DNA from: Flavobacterium xueshanense
GTDB lineage: Bacteria; Bacteroidota; Bacteroidia; Flavobacteriales; Flavobacteriaceae
Length of the DNA: 64,000 nucleotides
Direction: 5' to 3'
NCBI RefSeq assembly: GCF_900112975.1
Contig: NZ_FONQ01000005.1
Coordinates: 1-64,000 of the forward strand
The notes below the pieces were generated by a model. It made no database searches, had not been told where the DNA came from, and saw only the letters and a program-made list of their open reading frames with translations. Each line of letters starts with the position of its first letter. Within the stretch, counting starts at the first letter, position 1. This document shows positions 1 through 8,337 of this stretch, in pieces. The position numbers were made by a program, and so were the translations under genes.

Positions 1-198
1 AGTGGTTTCATGCGAAACTGCTATACTATGAGGTATTAATCCAAATTTCTCTGGGCTATCCCTCTGTGAAAGGTAGATTGCATACGCGTTACGCACCCGT
101 GCGCCGGTCTCTGCTTCCGAAGAAGCATACCCCTCGACTTGCATGTGTTAAGCCTGCCGCTAGCGTTCATCCTGAGCCAGGATCAAACTCTTCATCGT
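1..198 (-). rRNA. rrs: 16S ribosomal RNA, 5' end (partial)
   Basis: The minus strand carries the universal 5' 16S signature AGAGTTTGATCCTGGCTCAG (start at 191), followed by AACGCTAGCGGCAGGCTTAACA as expected for Flavobacteriia. By alignment with the E. coli 5' end, the mature RNA should start near 198. Only about 200 nt of roughly 1500 are inside the window; the rest of the rRNA operon lies to the left. Confidence 0.97.
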
Positions 199-402
199 AT
201 ATTGTTGAGTTCAGATAAATCTGTTCTCTTTGTTTATTCGACTAAATTCTAGTGGTTTTTTCAAATCTCTCGATTCTATTACTCTTATTCTTTTGTTCTA
301 AGATCTCTCTTAAAACGGCTGTCAATTCAATATGTCTAGGAACGTGTTCTTATCTGCTTTTCTCTTCGTTTGATTCACATTGTGTCTCTCTGGAAGCGGG
401 TG

Positions 403-432
403 CAAAAGTACAACTTTCTTTTTAACTGACAA
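403..432 (-). promoter_or_regulatory. rRNA promoter P1 (proximal)
   Basis: On the minus strand a -33 TTG (432-430) is followed after 19 nt by TACTTTTG (410-403), matching the Bacteroidota TAnnTTTG -7 box. The box continues into GCACCCGC, which is shared by all three rRNA promoters here. It lies about 205 nt upstream of the mature 16S end. Confidence 0.8.
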
Positions 433-526
433 GAAAAATTTGAAGTTTTTTTGAAATAATTTTTATCTCATTTGCTTCTGCTTTTCTTATCAATCTGTCA
501 AGGAACTTTGCTTGTTTTGCGGGGTG

Positions 527-557
527 CAAATGTAACATCCGTTTTCTATTCTCACAA
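527..557 (-). promoter_or_regulatory. rRNA promoter P2
   Basis: Minus-strand TTG (557-555), 20-nt spacer, then TACATTTG (534-527) followed by GCACCCCGC. It is 124 bp upstream of P1. The segment about 20-35 nt downstream carries GTTCCTTGACAGA, which resembles the blocks downstream of P1 and P3. Confidence 0.8.
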
Positions 558-648
558 GCTTTATCGAATCTTTTTTAGAAAATAAATTCTCTAATCTAAT
601 TCGTTGTACTTGCCAGTCTGTAAAAGAACGTCTGCGTCATTGCGGGTG

Positions 649-678
649 CAAAACTACACCCTTTATTGGGTTATTCAA
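649..678 (-). promoter_or_regulatory. rRNA promoter P3 (distal)
   Basis: Minus-strand TTG (678-676), 19-nt spacer, then TAGTTTTG (656-649) followed by GCACCCGC. It is 122 bp upstream of P2, giving a regular array of three. The stretch above it (680-1040) is A/T-rich without a recognisable gene and could hold upstream activating sequence. Confidence 0.8.
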
Positions 679-1086
679 GCTTTTTAAACACTTTTTTTTG
701 ACCTTTTCTTAACTTTATCTTTAACTAACTGATATCATGTTTTTTGAAAGAACAAGTTTTTTAAACAAATCTACAATCAAATATACCTTAAACTCGTTTT
801 CTTGTCAAAATAGCCAATTTCATTGCGGATAGATCGCTTTTTACTATCCTTTCCTATTTATAGAATCTTGATGAATTCAAGCATTATTGCACTATTTATA
901 GCTCATCAGTATACTTTGCTCCTACAGATGTTACTTTCGTGCCATTATTCGAACATTGATTAAACTAACTAATGGTTTTGTCCCATACCTTATATAGTGC
1001 TAAATTGTACTGTTACTTTTTCACTCCTATATGTAAGGTATCATAATATTCGTAAAAACAACAACAAGTTATAGATTACCGAGGTT

Positions 1087-1169
1087 CGCGTTAGGGATAG
1101 CAGCGAAAAGCCCACAGGAAAACGAAATGAAATGGAGTTTTGCGAGGACTTGCAGTGAATAGCCCGACC
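1087..1169 (+). repeat. Dispersed intergenic repeat, family II, copy 1
   Basis: The outer boxes GGGATAGCAGCGAAAAGCCC and GAGGACTTGCAGTGAATAGC recur, in reverse orientation and with small changes, at 45303-45387. A more diverged copy lies at 23848-23928. The sequence has no coding potential and ends in CCCGACC, directly abutting the perfect palindrome. Confidence 0.75.
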
Positions 1170-1226
1170 GTTTATAAAAAAGAGGCTATTATCGATATCG
1201 ATAATAGCCTCTTTTTTATAAACGGT
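1167..1226. terminator. 60-bp perfect palindrome, probable bidirectional terminator
   Basis: The left arm 1167-1196 is the exact reverse complement of the right arm 1197-1226, with no loop and no mismatch. The stem core AAGAGGCTATTATCGAT is bordered by A6 and T6 tracts, so it can terminate in either direction. It sits 18 nt after the stop of the leftward permease gene. Confidence 0.75.
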
Positions 1227-1243
1227 AACGCCCAAATAAAAAT

Positions 1244-2470
1244 CTAATCGAAACGTATGGCTTTGACTGGTGAAATTTTGGTTATTATATAGGAAGGAAT
1301 TAATAGTATCAGGAAACAAACGGTCACGGTAAGCAGGTTTAATAAAAGAATGTATCCCCAATTTAGATAAACTGGCGCTTGATTGACGTAATAGTTCTCT
1401 GGTGGAAGTTGGATTATACCAAATTGTTGTTGGATTAACAATAATGAGATACCGATTAGGTTTCCCCAGAAGAGTCCTCTTACTATAAGATAGAAGGCGT
1501 TGTACAGAAATATTTTTCGTACTAACCAATTATTAGCCCCTAACGCTTTTAGAATTCCAATCATTTGGGTTCGCTCGAGAATCAGCACTAATAAAGCTAC
1601 TACCATATTGATTGTGGCGACAAGAATCATAACTACTAATATAACAAAGATGTTGAAATCGAATAGTTGCAGCCATTCAAATATATAACTGTATTTCTCG
1701 ATTATAGTTTTAGTATCCAACGTTGATGCTGTTTGTGCATAAACCTGCTCACCAATTGATTCTATAGCATTAAAATCATCCACAAAAATCTCGAAAGCAC
1801 CTATTTGATCAGGGGTCCATTTATTGATACGCTGCATGTGACGAATATCTCCTATTATATAGGTAGCATCGAATTCTTGAAAACCAGAATTGAAAATCCC
1901 AACAACATCAAAATACCTCAGGTTATACCCTTTCTCTTTCATAAAGAAAGTGTTGAATGCATCACCAACTTTTAAATTCAACCGATTTGCAATAAACTGA
2001 GATATCACAACTTCTTCATTTAACTTTCCTTTGTTATTTGGAATTCTACCTTCAACAATGTATTCCTTAATATTGTCCCACTTATAATCAGTTCCCACGC
2101 CTTTGAAGACAATTCCTTCGAAAGTGGTTTCGGTTCTAATAATACCAGCTTTACTGGCAATGGCCTGAATATGTTCTACTCCACGAACTGACGTAAACTT
2201 TGGATAAAAATCCTGTTTTTTAGAAATTGGAACTAATGTCACTTCAGATTGATTGTTATCGTAATTTGAAATAATGATATGTCCATTGAAAGCCGAAACT
2301 TTCTCTCGAATTTTTTGCTGCAGCCCAATTCCGGTTGCTACTGAAACAATCATCATAATCATACCGATGGCAATTGCTGAAATAGCGATTTTTATAATTG
2401 GAGCAGAAATGCTACTTTTATAATCTTTAGCAGTAATAAGACGTTTGGCGATGAAATATTCTAAATTCAA
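1244..2470 (-). CDS. LolC/LolE-like ABC transporter permease (FtsX/MacB type)
   Basis: The 408-aa protein has the four-helix layout of lipoprotein-releasing permeases: one N-terminal membrane segment (about residues 22-48), a large periplasmic MacB-like domain (about 50-265), then three helices (about 270-300, 320-348 and 372-398). The N-terminus with an early RLI and a helix rich in I/A/G, and the C-terminal SPVKAIRFD, are typical. By family it would work as a dimer with a LolD-like ATPase in extracting lipoproteins from the inner membrane; no ATPase gene is next to it. The start ATG gives an N-terminus that fits the family. The function beyond the fold is inferred. Confidence 0.82.
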   Translation of the reverse strand: MNLEYFIAKRLITAKDYKSSISAPIIKIAISAIAIGMIMMIVSVATGIGLQQKIREKVSAFNGHIIISNYDNNQSEVTLVPISKKQDFYPKFTSVRGVEHIQAIASKAGIIRTETTFEGIVFKGVGTDYKWDNIKEYIVEGRIPNNKGKLNEEVVISQFIANRLNLKVGDAFNTFFMKEKGYNLRYFDVVGIFNSGFQEFDATYIIGDIRHMQRINKWTPDQIGAFEIFVDDFNAIESIGEQVYAQTASTLDTKTIIEKYSYIFEWLQLFDFNIFVILVVMILVATINMVVALLVLILERTQMIGILKALGANNWLVRKIFLYNAFYLIVRGLFWGNLIGISLLLIQQQFGIIQLPPENYYVNQAPVYLNWGYILLLNLLTVTVCFLILLIPSYIITKISPVKAIRFD

Positions 2471-2582
2471 TTTAATTACTTTTCTAATTTGGATTTGCTT
2501 CGCCAGTCTGCGTTGCTTAAGCCAAAAATACAGCTAAAACACGAATTACACTAATTGACCTTAATTTTATTTGAACCTATAT

Positions 2583-3800
2583 ATGAACTCATTTTTTAAA
2601 ATATCTTTTCGTTTAATATTTCTGATAATCATTTCAACTTCCTGTTCTGCCAATAAAACCGATACAATGGGAAATATAAAATCGAATTTAGACAAGGCTG
2701 ATACCAATTTACAAATAAGGACAAAAACCGGAGCAGATAATTATAATAACTATTTACCATTGTTAAAAAACAAGAAAATTGGAATTGTAACAAATCAAAC
2801 CGGTATTCTCTCTAATAAAATACATTTAGTAGATTTTCTTTTAGAAAAAAACATAACCATCCAAAAAATATTTGCACCAGAACACGGTTTTCGCGGAACT
2901 GCTGATGCGGGCGAACATGTCGTTGACGGTAAAGATTCTAAAACTGGACTTTCAATTATTTCGCTTTATGGTGACAATAAAAAACCAAAACCACAACAAC
3001 TTTCAGGAATCGACATTATGGTTTTTGATTTGCAAGACGTAGGCGCACGATTTTACACTTATATCTCTTCGTTACATTATATAATGGAAGCCTGTGCTGA
3101 AAATAATATTCCGCTTTTGATTCTTGACCGACCAAATCCTAACGGAAGTATTGTTGACGGTCCAATTCTTGAACAATCATTCACCAGTTTCGTGGGAATG
3201 CATCCAGTTCCTTTACTTCATGGAATGACAATTGGAGAATATGGAAAAATGGTTAATGGTGAGAGATGGCTGAAAAATAGTATACAATGCAGGTTGACTG
3301 TTATTCCATGCATTGAATACACACGAGAAATGAAATATAATTTACCTGTAAAACCTTCACCAAATCTTCCAAATGATCAAGCCGTTAATTTATATGCAAG
3401 TTTATGTCTTTTTGAAGGTACAAATGTAAGTGTAGGACGAGGAACTGAACTACAGTTTCAAATTTATGGCTCTCCATATTTACCGAAAAGTACTTTTAGT
3501 TTTATTCCGAAACCAAATTTTGGCGCACAAAATCCCGTTTACAATGGCATCGAATGTTACGGAGAAGATTTATCTGCGACTACGAAGGTAAATCGACTGG
3601 AACTAAAATGGTTGATTGAAGCCTACAGGTCGACAACTGACAAATCAAAATTCTTCAATCCTTTTTTTACAAAACTCGCAGGAACTAAAAAATTACAACT
3701 GCAAATCGAAGCAAGAATGCCGGAAAATAAAATAAGAGAAAGTTGGAGGAACGGGTCAGTTCAGTTTAAGGAAATGAGATCGAAATATTTGATTTATTAA
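2583..3800 (+). CDS. NamZ-like exo-beta-N-acetylmuramidase (DUF1343) lipoprotein
   Basis: This is a 405-aa protein with an N-terminal hydrophobic signal ending in the lipobox ISTSC, so it is likely an outer-membrane or periplasmic lipoprotein. It carries the DUF1343/NamZ blocks in order: GIVTNQTG, FAPEHGFRG, FDLQDVGARFYTYISSL, LDRPNPNGS, HGMTIGEYGKM, PSPNLPND and SLCLFEGTNVSVGRGT. The family releases MurNAc from the non-reducing end of peptidoglycan fragments. The ATG at 2583 is preferred over an in-frame TTG at 2571, since it gives a compact signal peptide. It is divergent from the permease gene, an arrangement I recall from other flavobacteria. Confidence 0.88.
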   Translation: MNSFFKISFRLIFLIIISTSCSANKTDTMGNIKSNLDKADTNLQIRTKTGADNYNNYLPLLKNKKIGIVTNQTGILSNKIHLVDFLLEKNITIQKIFAPEHGFRGTADAGEHVVDGKDSKTGLSIISLYGDNKKPKPQQLSGIDIMVFDLQDVGARFYTYISSLHYIMEACAENNIPLLILDRPNPNGSIVDGPILEQSFTSFVGMHPVPLLHGMTIGEYGKMVNGERWLKNSIQCRLTVIPCIEYTREMKYNLPVKPSPNLPNDQAVNLYASLCLFEGTNVSVGRGTELQFQIYGSPYLPKSTFSFIPKPNFGAQNPVYNGIECYGEDLSATTKVNRLELKWLIEAYRSTTDKSKFFNPFFTKLAGTKKLQLQIEARMPENKIRESWRNGSVQFKEMRSKYLIY

Positions 3801-3849
3801 TCCTCATCCCAGTACTCTTCAAAGAAGAGGAATACGATGTATAAAATTT

Positions 3850-4380
3850 TTAAAGAATCAACTTCTTTTTCATTTCTTCGACAATATTAAAAGCAGCTGG
3901 ACATATAGCTACGTTTTTCAATGTTAAGTCCGTGATTTGTTGAAACTTTTTTCTATCCGTATGCGGGAACTCTCTGCATGCTTTTGGGCGAACATCATAG
4001 ATCAAACAGGCATTTTCCTTATCCAAAAAAGTACAAGGCACACTTTGTAACACATAATCCCTGTCTTCATCGATGCGAAGATATTGCTCAATAAACTTTT
4101 TTGGTTTTTGACGCAAATATTTTGAAACACGTTCAATATCTGCATCTGTAAACAATGGTCCTGTGGTTTTACAGCAGTTCGCACACTTTAAACAATCTGT
4201 TTTCTTGAATTCGGCGATATGCAAATCTTCCATTATGTAATCCAAATTCTTTGGCGTCTTCTTTTTCAGCTTATCAAAATACTTTTTATTTTCGATATGC
4301 TTATCTTTGGCTTCTTTAGGAAGATTGTTTAAAATAGTGTTCATTCGCAGGTTTGTTTTTTCGTTTATTCGATAAAACAT
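3850..4380 (-). CDS. YkgJ family cysteine-cluster protein
   Basis: A 176-aa soluble protein with the YkgJ/UPF0153 cysteine pattern: CLKCANCCKTTGP near residue 65, then CTFLDKENACLIYDVRPKAC near residues 115-140. These clustered cysteines probably bind a metal or an Fe-S cluster. The biochemical role of the family is unknown. It is convergent with the muramidase gene and divergent from the methyltransferase gene, so it appears to be a stand-alone unit. Confidence 0.85.
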   Translation of the reverse strand: MFYRINEKTNLRMNTILNNLPKEAKDKHIENKKYFDKLKKKTPKNLDYIMEDLHIAEFKKTDCLKCANCCKTTGPLFTDADIERVSKYLRQKPKKFIEQYLRIDEDRDYVLQSVPCTFLDKENACLIYDVRPKACREFPHTDRKKFQQITDLTLKNVAICPAAFNIVEEMKKKLIL

Positions 4381-4436
4381 GTCGCGAAATTACTTAAAAC
4401 AAATCAACAAATAACTAAATTAACACATCAACTATA

Positions 4437-5168
4437 ATGAAAGACCTTTTTGGCAAAGCCATACTTGATTTTCAAACTAATAATTCCCCAGAAGATTTAA
4501 TCACGGAAACCTCAATTTCAGAAGAAGATGAAATGAGCGTTGAATATTTATTTCGTTCTTATGCCGAAATGCCAAAACTAGAACAGAAAGCCTTAATACT
4601 TGCGAAGGGGAAAATTTTAGATGTAGGCTGTGGCGCCGGAAGTCATAGTTTGTATTTACAAAACGAAAGGAATTTCGATGTTCATTCGATTGATATTTCT
4701 CAAAATGCAGTTGAAGCCTGTAAACTTCGTGGATTGAAAAATGTTCAAGTTCAAAATATTCTTGAAATGGATTCTACTAATCCTCAAAATAAATTTGACA
4801 CTATTTTATTATTAATGAATGGTACAGGCATATTTGGAACACTAAAAGATACCACTAAATTTTTAATAAAACTAAGAAGCTTACTTAATCCAAACGGACA
4901 AATTCTTATAGATTCTTCGGATATCATTTACATGTTTGATAATGATGAAGATGGTGGCAAATGGATTCCCAGCAGTGGTTATTATGGCGAATTGACTTTT
5001 ACAATACGTTATAAAAACGAAAAAGAGGACCAATTTCCTTGGCTTTACATGGATTACAACACTTTGCAAAACGCGGCTTTCGCCAATGGATTACAAAGCG
5101 AGTTAATTCTCGAAGGGGAACATTATGACTATTTAGCAAGACTTTCGATTATAAACAATATTTTATAG
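4437..5168 (+). CDS. Class I SAM-dependent methyltransferase
   Basis: A 243-aa protein with Rossmann motif I ILDVGCGAGSHSLYL (about residues 61-75), the acidic strand end SIDIS and motif IV-like DTILLLMNGTG. This identifies a small-molecule or unspecified class I methyltransferase; the substrate cannot be read from the sequence. The stop is one base before the ATG of the YfiT/BstA-like gene, so the two are co-transcribed. Confidence 0.85.
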   Translation: MKDLFGKAILDFQTNNSPEDLITETSISEEDEMSVEYLFRSYAEMPKLEQKALILAKGKILDVGCGAGSHSLYLQNERNFDVHSIDISQNAVEACKLRGLKNVQVQNILEMDSTNPQNKFDTILLLMNGTGIFGTLKDTTKFLIKLRSLLNPNGQILIDSSDIIYMFDNDEDGGKWIPSSGYYGELTFTIRYKNEKEDQFPWLYMDYNTLQNAAFANGLQSELILEGEHYDYLARLSIINNIL

Positions 5169-5169
5169 T

Positions 5170-5712
5170 ATGGAAAATATTACATTAGAAAAATTACGAT
5201 ATCCAATCGGAAAATTTATCGTACCGGAAAGTTACTCCACCACGTATCTCACTGCTAAAATAGCTGAAATTGCAAGTTTCCCTGAACAATTGAAAAAGGA
5301 AGTGATTCATTTAACCGAGGCCCAACTCGAAACACCTTATCGTCAAGGTGGTTGGACAATTCGACAAGTGATTCATCATTGCGCTGACAGTCACATGAAT
5401 TGTTTTATTAGAATTAAATGGACGCTGACCGAGGATCATCCCATAATAAAATTTTATCATGAAGATCGTTGGGCTGAATTAGATGATAATTTAACCATGC
5501 CTATCCAACCTACTCTTTCTTTTCTGGAAGGTTTACACTTTCGCTTGGCGTATTTAATGAATGGATTATCAGAAGCTGATCTACAAAAATCTTTTATTCA
5601 CCCTGATGCAAACGCGGTATTTCAAATAAAGGAAATAATTGGAACATATGCATGGCATGGCAACCATCATTTAGCACATATCACGGAATTAAAAAAAAAC
5701 AAAGGCTGGTGA
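5170..5712 (+). CDS. YfiT/BstA-like bacillithiol transferase (DinB fold)
   Basis: 180 aa. The blocks TPYRQGGWTIRQVIHHCADSH and AWHGNHHLAHITEL supply the metal-binding histidines (around H69/H70, H163 and H167) of the YfiT group of the DinB/BstA superfamily. Members are annotated as putative metal-dependent hydrolases, and some conjugate bacillithiol to electrophiles or antibiotics. Flavobacteria generally make bacillithiol, so a detoxification role is plausible but inferred. It is coupled to the upstream methyltransferase gene and ends 30 nt before a strong bidirectional terminator. Confidence 0.82.
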   Translation: MENITLEKLRYPIGKFIVPESYSTTYLTAKIAEIASFPEQLKKEVIHLTEAQLETPYRQGGWTIRQVIHHCADSHMNCFIRIKWTLTEDHPIIKFYHEDRWAELDDNLTMPIQPTLSFLEGLHFRLAYLMNGLSEADLQKSFIHPDANAVFQIKEIIGTYAWHGNHHLAHITELKKNKGW

Positions 5713-5741
5713 TTCTCATGTCTACATTTTTACTTTAAAAG

Positions 5742-5782
5742 AAAAATCCCAAATACAGTTTTAAACAGCATTTGGGATTTTT
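5742..5782. terminator. Bidirectional terminator between yfiT-like gene and queE
   Basis: Arms AAAAATCCCAAAT and ATTTGGGATTTTT form a 13-bp stem, with an A tract on one side and a T tract on the other. It lies between two convergent genes and can serve both. Confidence 0.88.
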
Positions 5783-5788
5783 TATTTT

Positions 5789-6421
5789 TTAAGGAATATT
5801 CAAATATTTATGAGTCTGCAATGAAACGCGCCATTTGGGATTGTTCATTACATAGTCTACTATAAGCGGTGTCATTTCTTCTTTTTTACTCCATTCTGGC
5901 TGCAAGAATAAAATCGCATTATTATTCACTTTTTCCGCTTGCTCTTCGGCAAAAATAAAATCATGCTTGTTGAAAATAATCACTTTCAACTCATGTGCGT
6001 TATCGTAAACCGTTTGTGTTGGTAATTTATTTTTTTTGGGAGACAAACAAATCCAATCCCAATATCCAGTAAGAGGATACGCCCCAGAAGTTTCTATATG
6101 AACTTTTCTATTGTTTTCTTTTAACTTTTGCGTCAGCAAAGACATGTCCCACATTAATGGTTCACCACCAGTTACCACAACAGTTTCTGAATATTTACTG
6201 GCATTTGCTACAATTAAGTCAATTGCTGTCGGTAGGTGTAATTCTGCATTCCAACTTTCTTTCACATCGCACCAGTGGCAACCCACATCACATCCACCTA
6301 TTCTAATGAAGTATGCAGCAGTACCTGTATGAAACCCTTCTCCTTGAATGGTATAGAACTCTTCCATTAATGGCAGCATGGCGCCTTTATTAACTTCTAA
6401 CTGTATTTCTTTTGATAACAT
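5789..6421 (-). CDS. queE: 7-carboxy-7-deazaguanine synthase QueE
   Basis: A radical-SAM enzyme of 210 aa that contracts the ring of 6-carboxy-tetrahydropterin to 7-carboxy-7-deazaguanine in queuosine synthesis. The 4Fe-4S/SAM motif is CDVGCHWC (C44, C48, C51), preceded by the QueE hallmark EEFYTIQGEGFHTGTAAYFIR; TGGEPLMW follows. Its length matches the family. QueA, a later enzyme of the same pathway, is at 24020-25069. I looked for a preQ1 riboswitch upstream and did not see one. Confidence 0.93.
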   Translation of the reverse strand: MLSKEIQLEVNKGAMLPLMEEFYTIQGEGFHTGTAAYFIRIGGCDVGCHWCDVKESWNAELHLPTAIDLIVANASKYSETVVVTGGEPLMWDMSLLTQKLKENNRKVHIETSGAYPLTGYWDWICLSPKKNKLPTQTVYDNAHELKVIIFNKHDFIFAEEQAEKVNNNAILFLQPEWSKKEEMTPLIVDYVMNNPKWRVSLQTHKYLNIP

Positions 6422-6438
6422 TCTATTATTTTAAAGTG

Positions 6439-6446
6439 CAAAGATA
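6439..6446 (-). promoter_or_regulatory. -7 box upstream of queE
   Basis: TATCTTTG on the minus strand matches TAnnTTTG and lies 18 nt upstream of the queE ATG. No clear -33 TTG is present at the usual distance. Confidence 0.5.
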
Positions 6447-6593
6447 GTTAATTTGAAAAGAGATAATTTGAAAACAGTGACTAATATAAGAAACTTTGAA
6501 AGCACCGAAAAAGTTTACCAACTTAATGAAATCAATAGTTACGAGAATATAAATCATCGCAAAAAATTACTGCCTTCAAATACTAATCACAAA

Positions 6594-6623
6594 AAAACCG
6601 ATAGCCACTAGACTATCGGTTTT
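6594..6623 (-). terminator. Terminator of the exbB-tonB operon
   Basis: The stem AAACCGATAG/CTATCGGTTT has an 8-nt loop and is followed on the minus strand by seven T. It lies 25 nt after the stop of the TPR gene. Confidence 0.88.
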
Positions 6624-6647
6624 CCATTTTAAATGTTTAAATCTTTA

Positions 6648-8327
6648 TTATTTTAAAATTTTTAAAGATTCTAAAGCATAACTATTCGCCGGGTCTAATG
6701 CTAATGTTTTTTTAAAATATTCTTTAGCTTTAGTTGTATCAGTGTTAGCGAAACTTGCGGCCATATTATTATAAGATTCGATAAACTTCGTCTTAACTGC
6801 TGGTTTTGCTAACTCCGCTGCTCCTAACTCAGTCGTTTTGGCAACATAATCTTCATAATTTTTTACCATTGCATCATCTTTTTCAAGCAATCTATTTGTT
6901 CTTGCTCTGTATAGATAAGCTTCTAGGTAGCTTGGTGAAGCTACCAAAACTTTTTCGAAAGCTGCATCTGCTTTTTGTAAAGCGACAACATCAACTTTTA
7001 CATCTTTTCCTTTGTTAGTGTTCGCATAATAATTTGCTAAACCATAATACACATTGTCATCAAGTAAATTTGAAGATTCTTTAGTATTTGCTCCAAATTC
7101 AAATATTGCTGCAGCTTCATTATAAAGTTTTTGTGTAAATAATTTTTTACCAACTTCACTTAAATCTTGTACCGCTAGAGGTTCCATTTCAATGGCTTTT
7201 TTCACATCTGTCAAACCTGCACTAAAAGCAGCTGGATCAATTGATAAACCATCAGCACTTGTTCCTTTTTTGATTTTTGTTAATCCTAAATATAAATAAT
7301 CTAAAGCAATCGGTTTATTCGCTGGAGCATTGATAAAACTCTCTAAAGATTTAATAGCAACATCCACATTTCCATTTTTATAAGCTGCATAACCTAAATA
7401 ACGGTAAATCCTTGGATTAACTTTGTCTAACTCAATCATTTTATTAGCTTCAGCTTCAAGAGCCACATAATCTTCTATCAAAATAAGAAAATCGGCACGA
7501 CGCATTCTAGAATTAATAGAGTAATCAGTTAATGACATGTATTTATCATAATACCCTAGTGCCGTTTTATAATTAACAGCAGCTTGAGATGGCTTATTAC
7601 GTGCTATTTTATAATAGGTCTCAGCTAATTCTCTGTAAACTGGACCATAATTGGGATTTATAGCAATTACTTCATTGTACGCTTTTGAAGCTTCATCATA
7701 AGATTTAGCACCTTTTAACAAAACACCTAATTGCATTTTAGCTCTCAATAAAGTATTATCTAATTGAAAAGCACTTCTATACGCTACGTAAGCTTCATTT
7801 TGTTTCCCATCACCATAATATGCATCACCTAATGCAAGTTGCAATTGTGCATCTTGAGAATTGTTTATTGCTGCACGAGTCAAAATTGCAATAGCCCCTT
7901 TATAATCAGGTTTGTTTGCATTCATATATGCTCTGGCTACATAAACAAATTCTTGAACATCTTTTTTTCTCATGTCTTTGGTGGCCAATGCAAATTTAGC
8001 TTGTGCACCAGTAAGATCATTTTTATTTAAATCCATCTGACCTAAACCGATATAATTTAGTTTAGCATTCTCAGACGCATTCAATCCTTCTTGAAAATAA
8101 ATTTTAGCCGAATCCTCTACACTTTGAGTAAGGTAAACATTTCCTAAAGTAAAGAAAGCCGCTCCATTAGAAGGTTTTGCTTTAATAATTGATTTTAAAA
8201 TCGATTTTGAACTTTCAAACTGCTCCGCGTCGATAGCTTTTCTAGCTTGATTAATATCTTGTGCTTGTGTCGTAAAAGCAGAGGCCATTAAGGCAACGCT
8301 AAAAGTTGTAAATTTATTCATTTTCAT
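6648..8327 (-). CDS. Tetratricopeptide repeat protein, exported
   Basis: About 559 aa with a signal peptide (MKMNKF..FTTQAQ) and many TPR units from about residue 30 to the end, for example ALGDAYYGDGKQNEAYVAYRSAF and YLGYAAYKNGNVDVAIKSLESF. It is probably periplasmic and acts in protein-protein contacts. The ATG at 8327 is preferred to the one at 8351, because it begins after the stop of the preceding gene and gives a cleaner signal peptide. It is last in the exbB-exbD-exbD-tonB operon, and linkage of a TPR protein to this cluster is common in Bacteroidota. The partner is unknown. Confidence 0.82.
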   Translation of the reverse strand: MKMNKFTTFSVALMASAFTTQAQDINQARKAIDAEQFESSKSILKSIIKAKPSNGAAFFTLGNVYLTQSVEDSAKIYFQEGLNASENAKLNYIGLGQMDLNKNDLTGAQAKFALATKDMRKKDVQEFVYVARAYMNANKPDYKGAIAILTRAAINNSQDAQLQLALGDAYYGDGKQNEAYVAYRSAFQLDNTLLRAKMQLGVLLKGAKSYDEASKAYNEVIAINPNYGPVYRELAETYYKIARNKPSQAAVNYKTALGYYDKYMSLTDYSINSRMRRADFLILIEDYVALEAEANKMIELDKVNPRIYRYLGYAAYKNGNVDVAIKSLESFINAPANKPIALDYLYLGLTKIKKGTSADGLSIDPAAFSAGLTDVKKAIEMEPLAVQDLSEVGKKLFTQKLYNEAAAIFEFGANTKESSNLLDDNVYYGLANYYANTNKGKDVKVDVVALQKADAAFEKVLVASPSYLEAYLYRARTNRLLEKDDAMVKNYEDYVAKTTELGAAELAKPAVKTKFIESYNNMAASFANTDTTKAKEYFKKTLALDPANSYALESLKILK

Positions 8328-8337
8328 TGTAGTTAAT

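Noticed and set aside
1041..1529. Open frame of 162 codons on the minus strand
   Set aside because: It overlaps the LolCE-like permease gene in another frame and runs through the palindrome and a repeat; no family resemblance.
2571..2582. TTG start giving a four-residue longer muramidase
   Set aside because: The ATG at 2583 begins a normal lipoprotein signal peptide; the extra residues add nothing.
6422..6593. preQ1 riboswitch upstream of queE
   Set aside because: Looked for because of the pathway; no short hairpin with the A-rich tail typical of preQ1-I was found.
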